Source: an uncultured Bacilli bacterium
GTDB taxonomy: Bacteria > Bacillota_I > Bacilli_A > RF39 > UBA660
Assembly (NCBI GenBank): GCA_934155005.1
Contig: CAKPGR010000007.1
Span: forward strand, 1 to 51,219
Direction of reading: 5' to 3'
DNA length: 51,219 nt
In this document: positions 45,003-51,219 of the stretch, piece by piece
Numbering within the stretch: position 1 is the first letter of the stretch
How the letters are laid out: every line of letters starts with the position of its first letter
Made by a program: the position numbers and the translations under genes
Notes under the pieces: generated by a model
What the model saw: the letters and a program-made list of their open reading frames with translations, nothing else
The model's database searches: none
What the model was told of the DNA's origin: nothing

Positions 45003-46577
45003 TTACTTTACATAATATTTATATATTTTGTTTCTTATATTAAATTCAATAAATATTTCATCTGCTGATTTAATTTCTTCTTTTATTTCAATAAAATAAT
45101 CGTCTGCTTTAGCTTTACTAGGTTTTATCTCTATTATTTCAGTATCCATTGTTTTTAATGTGCCGTTTATTCGATATTTTATTTTTCCAAAACATTTTAT
45201 AAATTTATATAAATCATCAATTCTGTTATTTGAATAATCTAATTTTAAAGTCCCATTTAATTTCATTAAAACAGTTTTCTCATTATTATCTGTACCTGGT
45301 TTTAAAATTTCTTTATAATTAAAACATTCATCTTTTATGCAATATTTATAATCCAAAGCAAATTGTTCTTGTATTTCATAACTATTTATAACAAGAGTTG
45401 AATTTTTTAAAATACTATTTTTTAAATTTAATGTTTCGGTTAATGATTTTTCTTCTTCTTTTTGTTTTTTATTTAATGATTTAGGTGTTACATCTATCTT
45501 AATTTTTCTTTTATCTGTATCTGTATAAAAAATAAACATTTTATCAGTTATCTTATTTTCTGGTACTAAAAATTCTAATGTATAAGTTTTAAAATTATTT
45601 TCTATACTTTGATTATTATAAATATTTCCAAGGTCATATAAATCATTACGATATTTTGTTGTATGATAATATTTGCTTTTTCCTAAGCTTAAATATATAT
45701 TTCCAGTATTTAAAGTTTTTTGAACGTTATAAAGATTACGTATATTAAATCTAACAACTACAAGTTCATATCCATCTTTTACTACGTTATTATTTATATC
45801 ATATTTAGTATAATAACTATCTATATAATTCATAATAAATTCATTAGTTTTAAAACTATCATTTAATTTATATACTCGATTATAAACTTTAAAATTTAAT
45901 AATAAAATAATTGATACAACAGCTATAATTGATGTTATTAATACCTTAAATAATAATTTGTTTTCTAAATATGCATATTTTAAATATCTCAATTTTTTAT
46001 TAAAATATCTTTTAGACTTATTTGAGTCAAATTCTACATCAACTTCAAATTCTTCATTATCTAATTCAGTAATATTTAGTTCTTCTATATCTCTCTTAAA
46101 ATCAAAACTTTTTATATCAAACCCGGTAGCTCTTATAGCAACTATTATAAAATCTATTCCTTGGACTATTAAAGCTACAAGCGATAAATCATGAATAATT
46201 TTTAATGTTCTAACATCAACTAATCCAGATTCAAGAGACTTTATAATTAAAAAAGAAGCATAATAGAATATAGCTAACAATAGACAAGTAATAATATTAT
46301 AAATATAAAATTTAATTGGTTTATCTTTAAATTTCATTAAAGTAAGAATTATTATACTACCTATAATAACAAAAATTAAAACTACAAAAAATAATGGTCC
46401 AAATAGTGATGTTGTAACATCATTAGTTATTGTTGTTGCTATTGTTGACAAATAATCAGTGATAAAGCTTAATAGATTACTTGTTTTATAAATTAAATAT
46501 CCCATCAATATTGCCATTATAAAATGAATTAATTTAAAGTTCTTTATTAAAAAGGCATATGGTTTTCTAAGTATCAC
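45003..46577 (-). CDS. Multi-spanning membrane protein with a large C-terminal domain
   Basis: 524 residues, not recognised. Hydrophobic segments lie near 16-38, 54-80, 90-112, 130-148 and 211-228. A long extracytoplasmic beta-rich region (about 235-524) follows. It is the first gene of the minus-strand operon leading into the Tad-like genes; the promoter lies in the shared upstream region (TATACT at 46609-46604). It may be a scaffold or regulator of the assembly system. Confidence 0.7.
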   Translation of the reverse strand: MILRKPYAFLIKNFKLIHFIMAILMGYLIYKTSNLLSFITDYLSTIATTITNDVTTSLFGPLFFVVLIFVIIGSIIILTLMKFKDKPIKFYIYNIITCLLLAIFYYASFLIIKSLESGLVDVRTLKIIHDLSLVALIVQGIDFIIVAIRATGFDIKSFDFKRDIEELNITELDNEEFEVDVEFDSNKSKRYFNKKLRYLKYAYLENKLLFKVLITSIIAVVSIILLLNFKVYNRVYKLNDSFKTNEFIMNYIDSYYTKYDINNNVVKDGYELVVVRFNIRNLYNVQKTLNTGNIYLSLGKSKYYHTTKYRNDLYDLGNIYNNQSIENNFKTYTLEFLVPENKITDKMFIFYTDTDKRKIKIDVTPKSLNKKQKEEEKSLTETLNLKNSILKNSTLVINSYEIQEQFALDYKYCIKDECFNYKEILKPGTDNNEKTVLMKLNGTLKLDYSNNRIDDLYKFIKCFGKIKYRINGTLKTMDTEIIEIKPSKAKADDYFIEIKEEIKSADEIFIEFNIRNKIYKYYVK

Positions 46578-46603
46578 ATTAACACACTCCTTATCCTATA
46601 TAT

Positions 46604-46609
46604 AGTATA
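46604..46609 (-). promoter_or_regulatory. -10 element of the Tad-like operon
   Basis: TATACT on the minus strand lies about 30 bases upstream of the first gene. The divergent ABC transporter gene starts about 95 bases away; no clear -35 is visible. Confidence 0.4.
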
Positions 46610-46705
46610 CACTAAAAATTTAAAAAAAAAAATAATTTGAAAATGGTTTTTGTCATTAACAGTTATTGTTTTTTTTCATAGTATAAAATAGCTAGGAGGA
46701 ATATA

Positions 46706-47455
46706 ATGAGTAAAATTATATTACAAATTAAAAACTTAAAAAAAATATATCATACTAAGAAAAAAGAAATCTTAGCTGTTGAGGATTTTTCACTTGATTT
46801 AAAAGAAGGCGAATTTGTATCAATTGTTGGTCCAAGTGGTTGCGGTAAATCAACAATTTTATCTATATTATGTGATTTACTAAAATCTTCTAGTGGTAAT
46901 ATTAAAATTGATGATAATAAAAAAATAGGCTATATGTTACAAGAAGATAGCTTACTTGAATTTAGAACAATCTTAAAAAATTGTTTACTCGGACTAGAAA
47001 TTAAAAATGAGTTAACTGATGAAAATAAAGATTATGTTATTAAATTACTTAAAACATATGGATTAAAAGACTTTATTAATAGTTATCCAGAAAACTTATC
47101 TGGTGGAATGAGGCAAAGGGTTGCTTTAATTAGAACCCTTGCTACAAAACCTGATATATTACTTTTGGATGAACCTTTTTCATCTCTTGATTATCAATCT
47201 AGATTAGCTGTTTCTGATGATGTATATAATATATTAAAAAAAGAAAAAAAGAGTGCAATCATGGTTACTCATGATTTAGCTGAAGCTATAAGTATGTCTG
47301 ACAGAATAATTGTTTTAACAAAAAGACCAAGTAAAATTAAAAAAATATTTGAAATTAATTTAACCGATAAAAGTACACCTATAAATAATAGAAAAGCAAA
47401 AGAATTTCCTATGTATTATGATCAAATATGGAAAGAAATTGATTTTCATGTATAG
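46706..47455 (+). CDS. ABC transporter ATP-binding protein, SsuB/TauB-like
   Basis: 249 residues. Walker A GPSGCGKST (near 43-51), the signature LSGGMRQRV, Walker B ILLLDEPFSSLD and the switch-His in VTHDL. It powers import of a small solute such as a sulfonate, nitrate or pyrimidine precursor (family inference). A CTAGGAGG site precedes the ATG. The signature Arg residues are encoded by AGG, so AGG keeps its standard meaning. It overlaps the permease start by 38 bases. Confidence 0.92.
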   Translation: MSKIILQIKNLKKIYHTKKKEILAVEDFSLDLKEGEFVSIVGPSGCGKSTILSILCDLLKSSSGNIKIDDNKKIGYMLQEDSLLEFRTILKNCLLGLEIKNELTDENKDYVIKLLKTYGLKDFINSYPENLSGGMRQRVALIRTLATKPDILLLDEPFSSLDYQSRLAVSDDVYNILKKEKKSAIMVTHDLAEAISMSDRIIVLTKRPSKIKKIFEINLTDKSTPINNRKAKEFPMYYDQIWKEIDFHV

Positions 47456-48236
47456 TGATGAACATTTATTGTTTTTAAAAAAAGAAAAAAAGAAAAAATT
47501 TATTATTAAATTTTTTAGATTATCTTTAATAATTCTTTTTATTTTTTTATGGCAATTAGCAGCTGATCTTAATTGGATAAATACTTTTATTACCTCTAGT
47601 CCAAAAATGGTTTTAAAAACACTAATTAAACTAAGCACTGAGGGATTATTTATGCATATTTTTGTAACTGTATATGAAACTTTAATTAGTTTTGGTTTAG
47701 GTACTTTTATAGGTATATTTATAGCAACTCTTTTATGGTGGAATAAATATCTTTATAAAATTTTTGATCCTTATTTAACTATTTTAAATAGTTTACCTAA
47801 AGTAGCTCTTGGTCCTATTATTATAATTTGGTGTGGAGCAAACATAAGCTCAATCATTATAATGGCACTGCTTATATCTGTTATCATTACAATTATTAAC
47901 ATTTCTACTTGTTTTAATCAAGTTAATAAAAATCAAATTAAACTGTTAAAATCCTTTAAAGCTACTAAAAAACAATTATTTTTTAAACTTATATTACCTA
48001 GTTCTATAAATAGCATTATCAGTAGTTTAAAAATAAATATTAGTATGTCTTTGATAGGTGTTATTATGGGAGAATTTTTAGTTTCCAAAAAAGGTATAGG
48101 ATATTTAATCTTATATGGTTCACAAATTTTCAATTTAAATTTAGTTATGACAGGTATTATTGTTTTATGTATTGTTGCAGCCATCATGTATTATGGAGTT
48201 TTATTATTAGAAAAAAAACTAACTCGAAAAAGTTAG
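47418..48236 (+). CDS. ABC transporter permease, SsuC/TauC-like
   Basis: 272 residues with a charged, Lys-rich N-terminus and about six hydrophobic segments. The EAA-like loop follows the pattern SFKATKKQLFFKLILPSSINSI. It pairs with the upstream ATPase. The start lies inside the ATPase gene; ATG 47418 and a downstream ATG at 47451 (MYSDE) are both possible; the second lies a few bases before the ATPase stop. No substrate-binding protein gene is adjacent, and the convergent terminator follows directly. Confidence 0.85.
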   Translation: MIKYGKKLIFMYSDEHLLFLKKEKKKKFIIKFFRLSLIILFIFLWQLAADLNWINTFITSSPKMVLKTLIKLSTEGLFMHIFVTVYETLISFGLGTFIGIFIATLLWWNKYLYKIFDPYLTILNSLPKVALGPIIIIWCGANISSIIIMALLISVIITIINISTCFNQVNKNQIKLLKSFKATKKQLFFKLILPSSINSIISSLKINISMSLIGVIMGEFLVSKKGIGYLILYGSQIFNLNLVMTGIIVLCIVAAIMYYGVLLLEKKLTRKS

Positions 48237-48245
48237 TTTTTTATT
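48219..48245. terminator. Bidirectional terminator between the permease and tsaD
   Basis: AACTAAC / GTTAGTT stem with T- and A-runs on each side, overlapping the permease stop and the end of the convergent tsaD. Confidence 0.8.
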
Positions 48246-49245
48246 TTAAAATGTCATTTGCTTTAGCATTCAAGCTAAAATCAGCTCTTCTACCTAATTT
48301 GTATGCATAGTATCCAGCAGCACCTATCATAGCAGCATTATCAGTACAATGTTTTATACTTGGAATTGACAAATTGAAATGATTTTCTTGTGATAATTTT
48401 TCAAATTCACCCCTGATACCACTATTAGCAGATACACCGCCTGCTATTATTAAGTTATCCACATGATATTCTTTCATTGCCTTTAAAGTTTTCTTAGTAA
48501 GTATTTTAACAACTCTATCTTGAAATGAACAAGCTAAATCTTCTTTTCTTATTTCGTTACCTTTCATTTTTTCATTATGATTTAAATTTATAACTGCGCT
48601 CTTTAATCCACTAAAACTAAAATTATAAGAATTATCATCTAATGGATATGGCAATTTATATGTATCATATCCTTCTTTAGCTAGAAAATCAACCTTAGGT
48701 CCACCTGGATAAGCAAAATCTAAAACTCTAGCAACTTTATCATAAGCTTCACCAACAGCGTCATCTAATGTTCCCCCTATTTTTTCAAAAGAATAATCTT
48801 CCTTCATATATATTAACTCTGTATGGCCACCACTAACTACAAGAGCAATTAAAGGAAACTGCATTGATTTTTCTAAATTATTAGCATATATATGACCTGC
48901 TATATGATGAACAGGAACTAATGGTTTATCATATGCAAGTGCTAAAGTTTTTGCAGCCTCAACACCAACTAATAATGATCCAATTAATCCAGGGCCATAA
49001 GTTACTGCAATAGCATCTATATCTTCCATATTCATATTAGCTTTTTTTAAAGCTTCATCTATAACAATTGTGATGTTTTCCACATGTTGTCTACTTGCTA
49101 TTTCTGGAACAACACCACCATAAAGTGCATGAGTATCTATTTGTGATAAAACAATACACGATATCTCATCATGACCATCTTTAACTATTGAAACACTTGT
49201 TTCATCACAACTAGATTCAATTGCAAGTATATATGTACTTTTCAT
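48241..49245 (-). CDS. tsaD: tRNA N6-threonylcarbamoyladenosine transferase TsaD
   Basis: 334 residues. TsaD transfers the threonylcarbamoyl group to A37 of ANN-decoding tRNAs, with TsaB, TsaE and TsaC. The metal-binding HxxxH is present as HHIAGH, with ESSCDETSVS at the N-terminus, AVTYGPGL and GGVSANSG in the ASKHA core. Last gene of a four-gene operon. Confidence 0.97.
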   Translation of the reverse strand: MKSTYILAIESSCDETSVSIVKDGHDEISCIVLSQIDTHALYGGVVPEIASRQHVENITIVIDEALKKANMNMEDIDAIAVTYGPGLIGSLLVGVEAAKTLALAYDKPLVPVHHIAGHIYANNLEKSMQFPLIALVVSGGHTELIYMKEDYSFEKIGGTLDDAVGEAYDKVARVLDFAYPGGPKVDFLAKEGYDTYKLPYPLDDNSYNFSFSGLKSAVINLNHNEKMKGNEIRKEDLACSFQDRVVKILTKKTLKAMKEYHVDNLIIAGGVSANSGIRGEFEKLSQENHFNLSIPSIKHCTDNAAMIGAAGYYAYKLGRRADFSLNAKANDILK

Positions 49246-49249
49246 ACTA

Positions 49250-49654
49250 TCACCAACTTCTACTCATTATTATAGCATCTTCATTACCATAATACTTTTT
49301 TCTAATATATAATTTTTTAAAATTAAATTTTTCGTATAAACTAATAGCTTTTAAATTACTTTCTCTTACTTCTAAAATTATTTTTTTGTTATTAAGTTTA
49401 ATCATTTCATTCATTAATATAGAAGCAATACCTTTTCTTCTATATTTTTCATCAACGTAAATATAAATAAGTTCTATTTCATCATAAATATAATTGAAAT
49501 TAATAAATCCGACTATTTTATTATCAATTTCATAAATTATCCACTTTGTAAATGGATTATCACTTTTATAATCATAATCAAATTCATCTTTAATTATTTT
49601 ATATATTTCTTTTCTATCATTACTAGTTACATTTCTTAGCATAATTCTCTTCAA
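49250..49654 (-). CDS. rimI: GNAT acetyltransferase, RimI-like
   Basis: 134 residues with the acetyl-CoA-binding motif EKYRRKGIASILMNEM and ESNLKAISLYEKFNF. RimI-type enzymes acetylate the N-terminus of ribosomal protein S18; this gene commonly sits between tsaB and tsaD. It overlaps the tsaB end. The stop is TGA followed immediately by TAG. Confidence 0.85.
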   Translation of the reverse strand: MKRIMLRNVTSNDRKEIYKIIKDEFDYDYKSDNPFTKWIIYEIDNKIVGFINFNYIYDEIELIYIYVDEKYRRKGIASILMNEMIKLNNKKIILEVRESNLKAISLYEKFNFKKLYIRKKYYGNEDAIIMSRSW

Positions 49655-50240
49655 CTTCTGTCTTTTTTAAATAATTTGGTTTTACTAAATGTGGATTAAC
49701 ATTTTGATCACTATTATTAATTATTTTTATGATATCTGGATTAGGAACGATAGAATTTAATAAATTATCATAACTAATATAGGTTACATTTTTACCTTCT
49801 AATTCTTTAACTAATTCTTCCAATTTAATGTATCTTTCCTCTTTTAAAGCTTTTAAATTTTGATCATATATACCAGCATATACATATCCTCTTCTAGCAT
49901 CAATTAATGGAACTAAGATATTAGTATCAGTAGATGTTGAAGCTAATATTTTTAATTCTGAAATAGGATATATTTTTTTATTTATAGTATATGCTAAGGT
50001 TTTAGCAATAGTAACCCCAATTCTAATACCAGTAAATGAGCCTGGTCCATTAGATACGTATATATTATCAATATCTTTTGCTTTAATTCCATTATTATTC
50101 AAAGCAATATTTAAATCTTTTAAAGCAATACTAGATAAATCGTTATTGGCATCTATATTTTCATAGAACAAAACTTCTTCGTCTTTATATAATCCTAAAA
50201 TTAATTTACTAACAGATGTATCAATAAAAAGACTTATCAT
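49623..50240 (-). CDS. tsaB: tRNA threonylcarbamoyladenosine biosynthesis protein TsaB
   Basis: 205 residues of the ASKHA fold. The N-terminus ISLFIDTSVSKLILGLY and the YVSNGPGSFTGIRIGV segment are diagnostic. TsaB is the non-catalytic partner of TsaD. The start overlaps tsaE (ATGATAA). Confidence 0.93.
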   Translation of the reverse strand: MISLFIDTSVSKLILGLYKDEEVLFYENIDANNDLSSIALKDLNIALNNNGIKAKDIDNIYVSNGPGSFTGIRIGVTIAKTLAYTINKKIYPISELKILASTSTDTNILVPLIDARRGYVYAGIYDQNLKALKEERYIKLEELVKELEGKNVTYISYDNLLNSIVPNPDIIKIINNSDQNVNPHLVKPNYLKKTEVEENYAKKCN

Positions 50241-50686
50241 AAAACTGCCTCACATAAATCTTCATATTTTTTTCCATGTGGTTCTAAAATTAAAATTCTC
50301 TTATTTTCACCAGCCACTTTAAATTTAATATCAAGTCTTTCATCTGGCAAAATGTCTTTGATTGTACTAGCCCACTCTATAACTACTACTCCACCTTTAT
50401 TAAAATAATCTTCAATTCCAATACCATCAGTATTACCATCTAAACGATAAACATCCATATGATATAAAGGCAATTCTCCATCATATTCTTTAATAATTGT
50501 AAAGGTTGGGGAAGTTATTGTTTCAGTTATACCAAGAGCATTTGCTATACCTTTTGTAAACATTGTTTTTCCACTTCCAAGTTCTCCATCTAAACAAATT
50601 ATCATATTAGGAAATTTTTCTGATTCAAAATTTTGTGCTAATTCAATTGTTTCAAATTCATCTTTTGTAACTATTTTATATTCCAT
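50237..50686 (-). CDS. tsaE: tRNA threonylcarbamoyladenosine biosynthesis ATPase TsaE
   Basis: 149 residues. Walker A GELGSGKTMF, then SPTFTIIKEY with the conserved Thr, the MDVYRLDG motif and VIEWAS. TsaE is the ATPase that cycles the TsaBD complex. First gene of the t6A operon; the stop is TGA followed directly by TAA. Confidence 0.95.
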   Translation of the reverse strand: MEYKIVTKDEFETIELAQNFESEKFPNMIICLDGELGSGKTMFTKGIANALGITETITSPTFTIIKEYDGELPLYHMDVYRLDGNTDGIGIEDYFNKGGVVVIEWASTIKDILPDERLDIKFKVAGENKRILILEPHGKKYEDLCEAVL

Positions 50687-50771
50687 TCATATCACCTATT
50701 TTAGTATAACAAAAACTATATGAATATTACAATAAAAAAAAAATTTTTTTTAATTTTTTACAAAAAAAAAA

Positions 50772-50877
50772 GATTGGCAACTTCCTATTTTCGCTTTCAC
50801 TATCGTCGGCGTTATGGAGCTTAACTTCTGTGTTCGAGATGGGAACAGGTGTACCCTCCATGCTATCGTTACCAATC
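50772..50877 (-). rRNA. rrf: 5S ribosomal RNA
   Basis: Read on the minus strand, GATTGGTAACGATAGC opens the 5' strand and GTTGCCAATC closes the terminal helix. The conserved loop region CCGTTCCCAT-like CCTGTTCCCATCTCGAACAC and GAAGTTAAGCTC are present. Ends may be off by a few bases. It follows the 23S gene on the same strand. Confidence 0.92.
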
Positions 50878-50943
50878 AAATATAGAGAAATAATTCTCTG
50901 AAAACATGATAATGTGTATTCAATCTTTTAAAAAATATAAATA

Positions 50944-51219
<276 letters not shown>

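Noticed and set aside
47101..47125. AGG reassigned to Met, as reported for some uncultured Bacilli
   Set aside because: The ABC signature LSGGMRQR uses AGG at both conserved Arg positions, so AGG still encodes Arg.
48219..48245. Transposon inverted repeat
   Set aside because: The arms form a short stem with flanking T- and A-runs between convergent genes, which fits a terminator; no transposase is nearby.

Overview
The window comes from a very AT-rich, low-GC Gram-positive-type genome, probably an uncultured Bacilli relative (RF39/Tenericutes-like; lineage is inference). Supporting signs are AGGAGG-type ribosome binding sites, M16 protease pairs (YmfF/YmfH-like), pyruvate:ferredoxin oxidoreductase, SMC and a Tad-like operon. 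TAA and TAG are the main stops. TGA also ends genes (recG, hsdR), so TGA looks like a real stop, and AGG encodes Arg in the conserved ABC signature.

Layout. (1) 1-218: start of a type IV prepilin, cut by the edge. (2) 345-2105: a single gene with two HEPN-type R-x4-H motifs. (3) About 3.0-20.9 kb: an accessory island bounded by a 25-bp direct repeat (24/25 identical). It holds a HEPN-like gene, a type I restriction-modification operon (hsdS, hsdM, hsdR plus a GIY-YIG/DUF4357 protein), a double-HTH repressor with three operators, and an integrative mobilizable element. That element consists of a small HTH protein, a RepA-like ATPase, a two-gene cargo (soluble plus membrane protein), a MobV relaxase and a tyrosine recombinase, the last two broken at TGA codons. 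Then come an unnamed 292-aa protein with a 57-aa partner, a type III toxin-antitoxin system (ToxN/AbiQ-like with a repeat RNA antitoxin) and a Fic protein with an antitoxin-like N-terminus. (4) 21.0-23.6 kb: recG and a structured non-coding region. (5) 23.6-30.6 kb: a small unknown gene, tRNA-Glu, tRNA-Asn, a membrane-anchored thioredoxin-like protein, SMC and an M16 protease pair. (6) 30.6-37.4 kb: an apparent operon of cysteine desulfurase, TtcA-like protein, PFOR, a DUF1848-like Fe-S protein and a small helical protein. (7) 37.4-46.6 kb: a Tad/type II secretion-like operon with a large cysteine-rich secreted protein. (8) 46.7-48.2 kb: an ABC ATPase and permease. (9) 48.2-50.7 kb: tsaD-rimI-tsaB-tsaE for the t6A tRNA modification. 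(10) 50.77-51.2 kb: 5S rRNA and the 3' end of 23S rRNA.

The island reads as a defence cluster assembled around an integrative element. The clearest specific system is the toxIN locus. The least described candidates are the tandem-HEPN protein, the soluble/membrane cargo pair inside the mobile element, the 292-aa/57-aa pair, and the tandem structured RNA upstream of recG.
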